Positions 33,229 to 42,142 of a DNA stretch of 64,000 bases are shown here, piece by piece. Origin of the DNA: Janthinobacterium tructae (lineage in GTDB: Bacteria; Pseudomonadota; Gammaproteobacteria; Burkholderiales; Burkholderiaceae_D); NCBI RefSeq assembly GCF_006517255.1, contig NZ_CP041185.1, forward strand, positions 2,046,001-2,110,000, in the 5' to 3' direction. The notes beneath the pieces were generated by a model that searched no databases, was not told where the DNA came from, and saw only the letters and a program-made list of their open reading frames with translations. The position numbers were made by a program, and so were the translations under genes. Every line of letters begins with the position of its first letter. Within the stretch, counting starts at the first letter, position 1.

Positions 33229-34185
33229 TTACCAGTCGCGCGCGCCGAGGATCTGCTCGCCCAGCGCAGTCAAACGCGCCTGCGGATAGCGCAGCTTTTC
33301 CTTTTCCTCGGGGTCGCCGGGAAACGCGTAGCCCTGCGGCGCGCTGCGCTCGCGCCAGCTTTGCACGCGCCAGTCGCGCAAGGCCTGATTGTCTTCCTGG
33401 GCTGGCGTGAAGGAAATATATTGCGCCAGGCGCACCTGGTCCGTGGACGTGTTCGGGCGGATGCCGTGCGCCAGCAGGCTGTTGAAGATCAACAGTTCCC
33501 CCTTCTTCATGGCGATGAATTGCATCGGGTACGGCACCGTCGCCAGATCCGGTTGCCACGGGTTGCGATCCGCAGGGACGCTCTTGCGCCACGCCAGCAA
33601 GTTGTTGAACAGCTCCGGATAGCACTGGAAACCGCCGCTCTCGGGCGAGGTGTCGGACAGGGCCAGCACGCCCTGCACGTTGACGGGCAGCGGGTCGAGC
33701 GTGGTGTCCGCATCCCAGTGGATGAAGCCGCCAAACTTGCGCTTGCCATGGTTCGGCGTGTTCAGGTTGGCGCGGTCGATGGTCACCCACAAATCCTCAC
33801 GGTCCCAGATATCGACGAAGGCGTCATATACCCGTTGGGTCTGGCGGTTATCCCACAGGGTCTGGTTGTGATAGGCCTCGACCATGCCGGAACCGTTAAG
33901 TTCCTTCATCGCATGGTCGCGCAACTGGTCCCGGTTCCAGGTGGAGGCATCATGCTGGTCAAGCCCCTGGAATTCCCACAGGAAATCCGTTGTGCGCCGC
34001 ACTTGCTCGGGCGACACGGCATCCTTGACGATGACATAACCATAGGTTTGCCAGTGCAAGAAGTCGCTGTCGGACAGCACGCGCAGGGGCAGCTGTTTCT
34101 CGATGTCGCGCAACTGGGTTTGTTCCGAGTAGGCCACGGACGGGTTGCCGGGACGGTCTTCGCCGTATTGATATTTGTCTTGCAT
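33229..34185 (-). CDS. Phytanoyl-CoA dioxygenase (PhyH) family protein
   Basis: A 318-residue Fe(II)/2-oxoglutarate oxygenase. The iron triad is visible: FIHWDAD gives HxD at ~residue 160, and LLAHGIRPNTS gives the distal His with the oxoglutarate-binding Arg. The start ATG 34185 is preceded by GGAGACAGCG. The AraC-type gene is divergent, 115 bp away, and probably regulates it. Bacterial members hydroxylate amino acids, ectoine or lipids; the substrate here is not known. Confidence 0.85.
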   Translation of the reverse strand: MQDKYQYGEDRPGNPSVAYSEQTQLRDIEKQLPLRVLSDSDFLHWQTYGYVIVKDAVSPEQVRRTTDFLWEFQGLDQHDASTWNRDQLRDHAMKELNGSGMVEAYHNQTLWDNRQTQRVYDAFVDIWDREDLWVTIDRANLNTPNHGKRKFGGFIHWDADTTLDPLPVNVQGVLALSDTSPESGGFQCYPELFNNLLAWRKSVPADRNPWQPDLATVPYPMQFIAMKKGELLIFNSLLAHGIRPNTSTDQVRLAQYISFTPAQEDNQALRDWRVQSWRERSAPQGYAFPGDPEEKEKLRYPQARLTALGEQILGARDW

Positions 34186-34300
34186 CGCTGTCTCCTGTGT
34201 TGGTGTGAGACAGATTGTGCGATGGCACGGCGCCATGAAATGCGCGCTGAGCGGCCAATACTGATACTATCCTGACCATTCATACGCTTCAAACGTCACA

Positions 34301-35173
34301 ATGACGCCTTTATTCGAACAAGTCACGATACCGACAGGCCACTCCTGGGGCTTGCTGTGGCGCGAACTCGACACCATTCCCTTCATCTGGCATTACCACC
34401 CGCAATTCGAGCTGACCCTGACCGTCAATGCGCGGGGACAACGCTACATCGGCGACCACCTGGGCGACTTCGAGCCGGGCGACCTGGTGCTGCTGGGGCC
34501 GAATTTGCCGCACACCTGGTCGGCCAGCGAGCGCATCGACGGCGCGCAGCCGATGCTGGCCGTTGTCGTCTGGTTTTCATTGGAATGGGTGGAGCAGCTG
34601 GCGGCCTGTTTTCCCGAGTTGCACAGTTTGCGGCAACTGGCGGCCCGCGCCGGCCCTGCCCTGCATTTTTCAGCGGACACGAGCGCGCGCAGCGCAGATA
34701 AACTGCTGCAACTGAACGCCCTGCCCGTGCCGCAGCGCTTGCCGCTGCTGCTCGACGTGCTGCTGGATCTGGCCAGTGATGGCGGCGCGCGGCCGCTGGC
34801 CTCGATGGCGCAGGCGCCGCTGCCCGATGGGCAGCACAAGCGCATGGCCAGCGTGTTCGATTTCATGCACGCGCATTTCCGGGAAGAGATCGCACTGGAA
34901 ACCCTGGCGCAGCGGGCGGCCCTGTCGCTGGGCGCCTTCCACCGCTGTTTCAAGCGCCACGCGCATTGCACGCCGGGCGAGTATCTGGCGCGGCTGCGCA
35001 TCGGCCGCGCCTGCCAACAGCTGATCGAGAGCAATCTCGCCATCGCCGTCATCGCGCAAGAGGCGGGCTACCGCAACCTCGCGCATTTCAACCGCCAGTT
35101 CCGTGCCGCCAGGCACGTCACGCCGCGCGCGTTTCGCCTGCAATACCGGCGCGGCGCCACAGGCGCAGCGTAA
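34301..35173 (+). CDS. AraC family regulator with cupin sensor
   Basis: A 290-residue regulator. An N-terminal cupin (IPFIWHYHPQFELTLTVNARGQRYIGDHLGDFEPGDLVLLGPNLPHTW) with metal-type His pairs is followed by a C-terminal double HTH (residues ~185-285; EIALETLAQRAALSLGAFHRCFKRHAHCTPGEYL, then AIAVIAQEAGYRNLAHFNRQF). It is divergent from the PhyH oxygenase and likely senses its substrate. It is followed by a perfect hairpin at 35194. Confidence 0.9.
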   Translation: MTPLFEQVTIPTGHSWGLLWRELDTIPFIWHYHPQFELTLTVNARGQRYIGDHLGDFEPGDLVLLGPNLPHTWSASERIDGAQPMLAVVVWFSLEWVEQLAACFPELHSLRQLAARAGPALHFSADTSARSADKLLQLNALPVPQRLPLLLDVLLDLASDGGARPLASMAQAPLPDGQHKRMASVFDFMHAHFREEIALETLAQRAALSLGAFHRCFKRHAHCTPGEYLARLRIGRACQQLIESNLAIAVIAQEAGYRNLAHFNRQFRAARHVTPRAFRLQYRRGATGAA

Positions 35174-35193
35174 AATCATTCGGAAACGAAAAA

Positions 35194-35221
35194 GGGGATC
35201 AGATTTTACAATCTGATCCCC
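35194..35221. terminator. Bidirectional terminator-like hairpin between araC-type gene and tRNA array
   Basis: GGGGATCAGATT-TTAC-AATCTGATCCCC is a perfect 12-bp stem with a 4-base loop, between convergent units. The core GGATCAGATT/AATCTGATCC recurs at 53603-53645, so it may belong to a small dispersed repeat family as well as act as a terminator. Confidence 0.65.
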
Positions 35222-35228
35222 AATATTC

Positions 35229-35305
35229 TGGTGCGGCTGGCAGGAATTGAACCCACGACCCCTTGGTTCGTAGCCAAGTACTCTATCCAGCTGAGCTACA
35301 GCCGC
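35229..35305 (-). tRNA. tRNA-Arg(ACG), copy 1
   Basis: A 77-nt cloverleaf on the minus strand. Acceptor GCGGCTG pairs with CAGCCGC; the anticodon stem CTTGG/CCAAG encloses loop CTACGAA with anticodon ACG; the T arm is GTGGG-TTCAATT-CCTGC; CCA is encoded. ACG is expected to be edited to ICG and to read CGU, CGC and CGA. This copy has its own -35/-10 (TTGCCA-N16-TATAAT). Confidence 0.97.
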
Positions 35306-35315
35306 CTAAGACAAG

Positions 35316-35343
35316 ATTATAGCAGGGCTTTGTAGAATGGCAA
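35316..35343 (-). promoter_or_regulatory. Promoter of tRNA-Arg copy 1
   Basis: On the minus strand, TTGCCA (35343-35338), 16 bp, TATAAT (35321-35316), 10 bp before the tRNA 5' end. It lies after the internal terminator, so copy 1 is an independent unit. Confidence 0.75.
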
Positions 35344-35413
35344 AGGGGGCCGTGCGAAAATTTCACAATTGCCCAGACCGCCAGCATGACTGCTGTCTGC
35401 CCGCCGCGAGGAC

Positions 35414-35452
35414 GAAAAAAAAACCCGAAAAGTTACCTTTCCGGGTTTTTTC
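35414..35452 (-). terminator. Terminator within the tRNA-Arg cluster
   Basis: AAAAAACCCG, AAAG, loop, CTTT, CGGGTTTTTT with one internal mismatch. Minus-strand transcripts exit into a run of nine T. It separates tRNA copies 2-4 from copy 1. Confidence 0.85.
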
Positions 35453-35466
35453 TTTACTGCTGATAC

Positions 35467-35543
35467 TGGTGCGGCTGGCAGGAATTGAACCCACGACCCC
35501 TTGGTTCGTAGCCAAGTACTCTATCCAGCTGAGCTACAGCCGC
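35467..35543 (-). tRNA. tRNA-Arg(ACG), copy 2
   Basis: 77 nt with encoded CCA, identical in sequence to copy 1, anticodon ACG. It is the last tRNA of the unit transcribed from the promoter at 35868-35896. Confidence 0.97.
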
Positions 35544-35621
35544 AAACTCTGACACACTTCGCCAGACGGCGCGAAGCTTGAAACTTTCATCAAAACGTAG
35601 CAAACTCCGTTCTGGCAATAC

Positions 35622-35698
35622 TGGTGCGGCTGGCAGGAATTGAACCCACGACCCCTTGGTTCGTAGCCAAGTACTCTATCCAGCTGAGCTACAGCCGC
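35622..35698 (-). tRNA. tRNA-Arg(ACG), copy 3
   Basis: 77 nt, identical to the other copies. The spacer to copy 2 is 78 bp. The spacers differ in sequence while the tRNAs do not, which suggests selection or gene conversion on the genes themselves. Confidence 0.97.
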
Positions 35699-35780
35699 AA
35701 AACTTCTACAACATTCCATTAACAACATGGAGGTGAAACTTGTTACAACAAAACCAGGCAAAGTCTGATTTTCAGTATTC

Positions 35781-35857
35781 TGGTGCGGCTGGCAGGAATT
35801 GAACCCACGACCCCTTGGTTCGTAGCCAAGTACTCTATCCAGCTGAGCTACAGCCGC
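35781..35857 (-). tRNA. tRNA-Arg(ACG), copy 4
   Basis: 77 nt, identical to the other copies and promoter-proximal in the minus-strand unit. An 82-bp spacer separates it from copy 3. Confidence 0.97.
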
Positions 35858-35867
35858 GCAGGCAAAC

Positions 35868-35896
35868 ATTATAGCGTATTCATTTCGCTTTGAAAA
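35868..35896 (-). promoter_or_regulatory. Promoter of the tRNA-Arg operon (copies 4-3-2)
   Basis: TTTTCA-N17-TATAAT on the minus strand, with the -10 ending 10 bp before tRNA copy 4. A GC-rich discriminator (GCCTGC) follows. The remaining gap, 35897-36282, shows no further gene or clear element. Confidence 0.75.
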
Positions 35897-36282
35897 GTTC
35901 GATTTTTCAATCGCTTAGCTGATTTTGCAGAATACCGCCCCGCACCATCCACCACCTTTTCACTGCCGAAAAGCGCACGCCTTGCATCGATGGACACAGC
36001 TGCTTTCACAGTGGCATCCAGCGCATCGAGAAGTTGCTGTCTCGAAAGAAGCGGGATTATAGGGACTGCCTTCCCGCCTGTCCAGTGCTATCTGCAGGCG
36101 GCACGCAAGCGTGCGGTGGCGGCGCGCCGCTTGGGGCTACAATACCAGCCAGACAGGGGTGCTTGTGTTTCCTCTCATGCATGACGGCAGGCAATTCCAT
36201 CATGACCCACTAACTAAGCTTGGCGACGGCGGCCCGGCGGGGCAACAGCCCGTGCGGCAGTCTCACCGTTGCAGGATTTCCG

Positions 36283-38760
36283 ATGGCTAAGCATGACCAC
36301 AAGCAATATTTGCTCGCTCCATCAGCGCCGCTGAGCCTGTCAGACGAGCGCCTGGCCAACTTGTTGGAGAGTATTACCGACGGTTTCTGCCTACTCGACC
36401 ACGACTGGACCATCCGCTACGTCAATACGCGCGGCGCCGACATGCTCGCGCCGCAGCGTCCGCCCGGCAGCCAACTGGCTGGCAGCAGCCTGTGGCAAGC
36501 CTGCCCCCACTTGCAGGGTACGGAACTGGAAGTGCAATACCGGCGCAGCATGACGCAGCAGCAAAGCTGCAGTTTCGAGCTGCTGTATCGGCCGCTGGGA
36601 CGCTGGCTGGAAGTGCGCATCTTCCCGTCCAGCGACGGCTTGACCACATATATCCAGGACATCAGCCAACGCAAGGCGGCCGAGGAAAGCTTGCGCCACA
36701 GCGAAGAAGACTTGCGCGCGCTAGCCAACTCCATCCCGCAACTGGCCTGGATCGCCAGCTTCGACGGCACCATCGCCTGGTACAACCAGCGCTGGCACGA
36801 CTACACGGGCACCAGCGCCGAACAGATGGCGGGCGACGGCTGGAGCATCGCCTATGACGCGCGGTACCTGCCGCCCATGCTGCAAGGCTGGAAGGCCGCC
36901 TTGCGCGATGGCACGCCGTTCGAAATGGAGTTCCCCATCCGCGGCGCCGACGGCCAGTACCGCTGGTTCCTGACGCGCGCCAATCCCGTGCGCGACCGGG
37001 GCGGCCAGCTGCTGCGCTGGTTTGGCACGAGCACCGACGTCGACCAGGTCAAGCGCGCGCAGGAAGCCTTGCGCGACGAGACGCGCGTGCTGGAATTGCT
37101 CAATAACACGGGCGCGGCCCTGGCCGGCACGCTCGACTTGCCGGCCCTGCTGCAGGAAACCGTCGATGCGGCCACGCGCATCAGCGGCGCGCGCTTCGGC
37201 GCCTTGTATTATGACGATGCGGGCGATGTCCACGACAGCCCCGGCGCCCTGCCGGCGGCACGCGCCGTCAACGGCATCAGCCTGCGCCAGGCCGACACCA
37301 TCGCCGCGGAACTGCGCCAGGGACCGGCCATGCGCCAGAACGACTTGCTGGCCGCACCCGACGCCAGCGCCGATGGCACGCCGCCGTTGCGCAGTTGCCT
37401 GAGCCTGCCAGTCAGCTCGCGCTCGGGCCTGTTGCTGGGGCGCTTGCTGCTCGGCCATACGCAGGCCGGCATGTTCAGCGCGCGCAGCGAACGCATCGTC
37501 TCGGCCATCGCGGCGCAGGCCGCCGTCGCGCTCGACAATACGCGCCTGTACGCGGCCGCCACGCGCGCCGCCGAAGAGCGCAAAGTGCTGCTCGACAGCG
37601 AACGCGAGGCGCGCGCCGAGGCCGAGCGCACGAATCAGCTGAAAGATGATTTTCTCGCCACCCTGTCGCATGAACTGCGCACGCCGCTGTCGGCCATCCT
37701 GGGCTGGGCCCAGGTGCTGCGGCGCGGCACCCGCGACCAGGCCGACCTGCACCGCGGCCTGCAAAGCATCGAACGCAATGCGCGCGCACAGGCGCAACTG
37801 ATCGAAGACTTGCTCGACATGAACCGCATCACCTCCGACAAGGTGCTGCTCGACCTGCAGCCCCTTGCGCCCGCCAGCATCATCGCCTCGGCCATCGAAA
37901 CCCTGCGCCCGGCGGCCGACGCCAAGCACATCGCCATCCACAGCAGCATCGCCAGCGATGCGGGCACGATCATGGGCGACCCCGGCCGTATCCAGCAAGT
38001 GATCTGGAACCTGCTGTCGAATGCCCTGAAGTTCACGCCGCAGGGGGGACGGGTCGATATCGGCGTGCGCCGCGAGGCGAGCCGCCTGGCCATCACGGTG
38101 GCCGACAACGGCGTGGGCATCAAGAAAGATTTCCTGCCCCACGTATTCGACCGCTTCCGCCAGGCAGACGCCTCCACCACGCGACGGCATGGCGGCCTGG
38201 GGCTGGGACTGGCAATCGTCAAGCACCTGGTGGAACAGCATGGCGGCACGGTCACGGCCAGCAGCGCCGGCGACATGCAGGGCGCCAGCTTTACCGTGTG
38301 CCTGCCCCTGGGTACGTCCAGCGCCGCCGCGCGCCAGGAGGGCGGCGCCCCGTCCGCCAGCCCTGACTTGCGCGGCGTCAGGGTGCTGCTGGTCGATGAC
38401 GAAGCCGATGCGCGCGAACTGACGGAACGCATCCTGCGCGACAATCACGCCGAAGTACACAACGCCGGCAGTGTGGCACAAGCGCTGCAACTGCTGGAGC
38501 AGGTGCGCCCGCATGTCCTGGTCAGCGACATCGGCATGCCCGATGCCGACGGCTTCGACTTGCTGGCGCAAATCCGCGCGCGCGCGTCCCCTGACGCCGC
38601 CCATCTGCCCGCGCTGGCGCTGACGGCATTCGCGCAACCGCAGGATCGCCAGCGGGCGCTGGCCAGCGGCTTCCAGGCCTGGGTCTCGAAACCGCTGGAC
38701 CCGGCAGAACTGCTGGCGGCCGTGGCGCAACTGGCGGCGGCGCGCATCACGCCCCCTTAA
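36283..38760 (+). CDS. PAS-GAF hybrid histidine kinase with receiver
   Basis: An 825-residue soluble hybrid kinase. PAS1 (LANLLESITDGFCLLDHDW), PAS2 (LANSIPQLAWIASFDGTIAWYNQRWHDYTG, with a PAC motif) and GAF (residues ~270-420) precede HisKA with [17 protein letters not shown], HATPase with GLGLGLAIVKHLVEQHGG, and a C-terminal receiver (LLVDDE; VSDIGMPDADG with phospho-Asp). I chose ATG 36283 (MAKHDHKQYL), preceded by GCAGGA; an ATG at 36220 is also open. No membrane segments. It is followed after 308 bp by a receiver-GGDEF gene that could be its partner. Confidence 0.9.
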   Translation: MAKHDHKQYLLAPSAPLSLSDERLANLLESITDGFCLLDHDWTIRYVNTRGADMLAPQRPPGSQLAGSSLWQACPHLQGTELEVQYRRSMTQQQSCSFELLYRPLGRWLEVRIFPSSDGLTTYIQDISQRKAAEESLRHSEEDLRALANSIPQLAWIASFDGTIAWYNQRWHDYTGTSAEQMAGDGWSIAYDARYLPPMLQGWKAALRDGTPFEMEFPIRGADGQYRWFLTRANPVRDRGGQLLRWFGTSTDVDQVKRAQEALRDETRVLELLNNTGAALAGTLDLPALLQETVDAATRISGARFGALYYDDAGDVHDSPGALPAARAVNGISLRQADTIAAELRQGPAMRQNDLLAAPDASADGTPPLRSCLSLPVSSRSGLLLGRLLLGHTQAGMFSARSERIVSAIAAQAAVALDNTRLYAAATRAAEERKVLLDSEREARAEAERTNQLKDDFLATLSHELRTPLSAILGWAQVLRRGTRDQADLHRGLQSIERNARAQAQLIEDLLDMNRITSDKVLLDLQPLAPASIIASAIETLRPAADAKHIAIHSSIASDAGTIMGDPGRIQQVIWNLLSNALKFTPQGGRVDIGVRREASRLAITVADNGVGIKKDFLPHVFDRFRQADASTTRRHGGLGLGLAIVKHLVEQHGGTVTASSAGDMQGASFTVCLPLGTSSAAARQEGGAPSASPDLRGVRVLLVDDEADARELTERILRDNHAEVHNAGSVAQALQLLEQVRPHVLVSDIGMPDADGFDLLAQIRARASPDAAHLPALALTAFAQPQDRQRALASGFQAWVSKPLDPAELLAAVAQLAAARITPP

Positions 38761-39068
38761 CAAGATGATGCAAAGAAATACATACTGCAGAACAAAATGA
38801 CTATTTCTGTGGGTTGGCCTTCCTACTTCCAGACGCGGCACTGTCCTACAAGCAACTTAGCTGAAGTTTGCTACACTAAAATGCACAAGCAAACCTGCGC
38901 GGAAGGCAGGAGACAGGCAGCCTTGGCTGCCATCAGTGGCAGAAGCGAGGTCAAGCGCTGTTGTGCGCCGTATCTTGTTGCAAGGCGCTACTATCCTCCC
39001 CACCGCCGTCAGCCGATCATCAGCGGTACAAGCCAGCGTTGCATAGACCGTATTAACCGAGACCCTAC
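38761..39068. other. Intergenic gap without a supported gene
   Basis: The 308 bp between the hybrid kinase and the receiver-GGDEF gene contain a 98-codon plus-strand frame from 38797. It overlaps the next gene and has neither a good ribosome site nor protein-like composition. I see no terminator or RNA structure here. Confidence 0.5.
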
Positions 39069-40052
39069 ATGCCCAGCCAAGATGAGATTTTGAAAGCCAA
39101 AATTTTGGTCGTCGACGATTCGCCCGACAATGTCGACCTGATGCTGGAAATCCTGCGCGATGCCGGCTATACCAATGTCACGGCCACCATGCGTCCGGCT
39201 CAGGTCTGCCCCCTGCACCGGGAGCATTGCTACGATCTGATCTTGCTGGACCTGCAAATGCCGGAGCTGAATGGTTTCCAGGTCATGAAAGGCTTGAAGG
39301 AAATCGAGCATGGCGGCTACCTGCCCGTGCTGGCCCTGACCGCACAACCGAGTTTCAAGATCGCCGCCCTGGAAGCGGGGGCGCGCGACTTCATCAGCAA
39401 ACCGTTCGACCTGATGGAAGTACACAAGCGCATCCACAACATGCTGGAAGTGCGCCTGCTGTACAAGGAACTGGCGCAATACAGCAAGCAGCAGCAGGAA
39501 CTGGCGCTGCACGACCCGCTGACGGGCCTGCCGAACCGGCGCCTGCTGGAAGACCGCATCGAACACACGCTGCTGCAATCGGCCCGCCAGCGCGGCAAAT
39601 CGGCCATCCTGTACCTGGACCTGGACGGTTTCAAGGCCGTCAACGACAGTTACGGCCACGGCTATGGCGACGAGATCCTGAAAATGGTGGCGACCCGCCT
39701 GGTGAGCGCGTCACGCAAGGAAGACACAGTGGCGCGCATCGGCGGCGACGAGTTCGTCATCGTGCTGGGCAACCTGGCCGGCAAGGGCGATGCGCGCGAA
39801 CCGGCCGCCAAGCTGATTGAAGTCATTTCGGAGCCGTATTTCATCAACGACCTGACCTTGCGCCTGTCGACCAGCATCGGCATCGCCATCTACCCGGACG
39901 ACGCCAGCACCGTCGAATCCCTGCTGGGCGCGGCCGACACGGCCCTGTATGAAGCCAAGCGCGCCGGCAAGAACCGCTTTTGCTGCTCGCCCCACGAAGT
40001 GATCACGTCGCAGGTCAACATGCAGAAAAGCAGCATCGCCTCGATCGCCTGA
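39069..40052 (+). CDS. Response regulator with diguanylate cyclase output
   Basis: A 327-residue protein. The receiver (residues ~10-125; ILVVDDSPDN, LLDLQMPELNG phospho-Asp, FISKPF) is joined by a short helix to a GGDEF domain (residues ~155-315). The active site is intact (RIGGDEFV), and the inhibitory RxxD site is present five residues upstream (RKED). It should make cyclic di-GMP from two GTP when phosphorylated. It probably acts downstream of a kinase such as the hybrid kinase 300 bp upstream. It ends before a strong shared terminator. Confidence 0.92.
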   Translation: MPSQDEILKAKILVVDDSPDNVDLMLEILRDAGYTNVTATMRPAQVCPLHREHCYDLILLDLQMPELNGFQVMKGLKEIEHGGYLPVLALTAQPSFKIAALEAGARDFISKPFDLMEVHKRIHNMLEVRLLYKELAQYSKQQQELALHDPLTGLPNRRLLEDRIEHTLLQSARQRGKSAILYLDLDGFKAVNDSYGHGYGDEILKMVATRLVSASRKEDTVARIGGDEFVIVLGNLAGKGDAREPAAKLIEVISEPYFINDLTLRLSTSIGIAIYPDDASTVESLLGAADTALYEAKRAGKNRFCCSPHEVITSQVNMQKSSIASIA

Positions 40053-40073
40053 AATTAATTTCGCGCGGCACAT

Positions 40074-40113
40074 AAAAAAACCGGCTGGCCATCATCGGCC
40101 AGCCGGTTTTTTT
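40074..40113. terminator. Bidirectional terminator
   Basis: AAAAAAACCGGCTGGCC and its exact complement flank ATCATC, with A/T runs on both sides. It serves the GGDEF gene and the convergent small gene. Confidence 0.92.
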
Positions 40114-40127
40114 CTGCCTGGGAGGCG

Positions 40128-40580
<453 letters not shown>

Positions 40581-40832
40581 CTATGCTGCATGGGGAGAAT
40601 GCATGCCCCACTATGGCAGCGCGCGGCGCCCCGGTATGTGCGCAGCCGTACGCAACGACGGGAACAGTTCCACCTGGCGCAAACGATAATCTTGCCTATC
40701 ATATAAAAATGATGGGTAGAGATAAAAATTGCCGAAAAGACAGAAATTTTTCATCCATGCGCCCTGCGATGAAATCCTCATGTATGATCCACCACTTGAA
40801 TTTGGTCCACCTTTCACCATTCACGGGGCGCT

Positions 40833-41546
40833 ATGTCCGCACAAACAGATCCGAACAAGGAAGCGGCCCAGGCCGATGCGGAACGCGCCGCCGATCTCAG
40901 CGAGTTGCTCGGTCATGTCAACACCAGCTGGGACAATGAACGGCGCGCCCTGTCGCGCCAGCTGCACGACAACCTCGGTTCCTCGCTGACGGCGCTGACC
41001 ATGCACCTGTCGCTGCTGACGCAAAAGATGCCGCAGGAAGCGGCCTTGCTCGACCGTGCGGCGACCATGAAGCAATTGCTGCTGAATGTGATCGAAACCA
41101 ACCGGCAAATGCAGATGAAACTGTGGAACGACAAGCTGGAGTTTCTCGGCGTCAATGTCGCGCTGGGCGAGCTGGCAGCACAATTTGCCGACCAGCACAA
41201 AATTACCGTGCGCTGCAGCCTGCCCGAGGATGAACTGATCTGCCCGCGCAACGTGGGCGTGGCCCTGCTGCGCACGCTGGAAGAAGCGCTCAGCAACATC
41301 GCCACGCACGCCAACGCCACAGAGGTGGACATCATCATCGACGACAACGACGAAGCACTGATGATGACCGTCAAGGATAACGGCACGGGGCTGCCGACCA
41401 GCGAACCCGTCGAAATGAGCAAGCACGGCCTGCGCTCCGTGCGCGAACGCGTGCATTATCTGGGCGGCAACCTGAGCCTGGAGGCCAACCCGCAAGGCGG
41501 CACGGCCCTGACCGTCGTCTTGCCGCGCATTAATCCGAAAGAATAG
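40833..41546 (+). CDS. Orphan soluble histidine kinase (HisKA_3 type)
   Basis: A 237-residue kinase core. HisKA_3 is present with the phospho-acceptor RQLHDNLGSSLTALTMHLSLL (His ~47), then HATPase (EEALSNIATHANATEVDI, VKDNGTGL, GLRSVRERVHYLGGNL). This is the NarX/DegS class that normally pairs with NarL-type regulators. There is no sensor or membrane domain, and no LuxR-type regulator gene lies in the window, so it is an orphan. An AT-rich upstream region of about 140 bp probably holds its promoter. Confidence 0.88.
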   Translation: MSAQTDPNKEAAQADAERAADLSELLGHVNTSWDNERRALSRQLHDNLGSSLTALTMHLSLLTQKMPQEAALLDRAATMKQLLLNVIETNRQMQMKLWNDKLEFLGVNVALGELAAQFADQHKITVRCSLPEDELICPRNVGVALLRTLEEALSNIATHANATEVDIIIDDNDEALMMTVKDNGTGLPTSEPVEMSKHGLRSVRERVHYLGGNLSLEANPQGGTALTVVLPRINPKE

Positions 41547-41584
41547 TACTTGCCAGGCGCCCTCATACGCTGAACGCTTCGACC

Positions 41585-42100
41585 ATGCAACGACTCATCC
41601 CCACCCTGCTGGCAGCGCTGCTGGCCATGAGTACCGCCCAGGCGGCAGAAAAAACCGCGCCACCGCCGGAAACGGTGGACAAGCTGGCCTGGCTGGCCGG
41701 CTGCTGGAACGTCGACGGCGCCGAACCGGGCTCCGGGGAACAATGGAGCACGGCCGCCGGCGGCACCCTCCTGGGCACCAGCCGCACCGTCAAGGGCGGC
41801 AAGACGACGGCCTTTGAATTCGTGCAAATCCGCCTGACGGAACCGGGCCAGCTGGCTTACATCGTGCAGCCGTCAGGCCAGCCGCCCGTGATCTTCAACT
41901 TGCTACGCCAGGACAAGCCGAATGAATTCATCTTCGCCAACCTGGACAATGACTTCCCCAGCCGCATCATCTACCGCCACGACAGCGAGCGCATCTTGCA
42001 CGCCAGCATCACCGGCAGCTTGAAAGGCAAGCTCACCACCATCGATTTCCCCATGACGCGGGGCCGCTGCGAAGCGGCGCCGATGACGCGCAGCAAATAA
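41585..42100 (+). CDS. Exported DUF6265-like protein
   Basis: A 171-residue protein with signal peptide MQRLIPTLLAALLAMSTAQA. LAWLAGCWNVDGAEPGSGEQW is the hallmark N-terminal motif of DUF6265, followed by GGTLLGTSRTVKGGKTTAFEF and FANLDNDFPSRIIY. The fold is a lipocalin-like beta-barrel of unknown ligand. Probably periplasmic. It ends in a terminator at 42101. Confidence 0.8.
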   Translation: MQRLIPTLLAALLAMSTAQAAEKTAPPPETVDKLAWLAGCWNVDGAEPGSGEQWSTAAGGTLLGTSRTVKGGKTTAFEFVQIRLTEPGQLAYIVQPSGQPPVIFNLLRQDKPNEFIFANLDNDFPSRIIYRHDSERILHASITGSLKGKLTTIDFPMTRGRCEAAPMTRSK

Positions 42101-42122
42101 AAAGGGGCCGCAAGGCCCCTTT
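42101..42122. terminator. Terminator between the DUF6265 gene and ndh
   Basis: AAAGGGGCC-GCAA-GGCCCCTTT, a 9-bp stem with a GCAA tetraloop, between convergent genes. Confidence 0.85.
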
Positions 42123-42142
42123 CTGCTCTGACATCCACTCAA

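Noticed and set aside
35229..35857. A CRISPR-like array because of four regularly repeated ~77-bp identical units
   Set aside because: Each unit folds as a complete tRNA-Arg with encoded CCA, and the spacers are unequal in length with promoter and terminator signals.
36721..38841. A 706-codon minus-strand open frame over the hybrid kinase
   Set aside because: It is a compositional shadow rich in Arg, Gln and Gly without motifs; the plus strand has PAS, HisKA, HATPase and receiver motifs.
38797..39093. A possible 98-residue gene between the hybrid kinase and the GGDEF gene
   Set aside because: No ribosome site, odd Cys/Arg-rich composition, and it overlaps the true start of the next gene.
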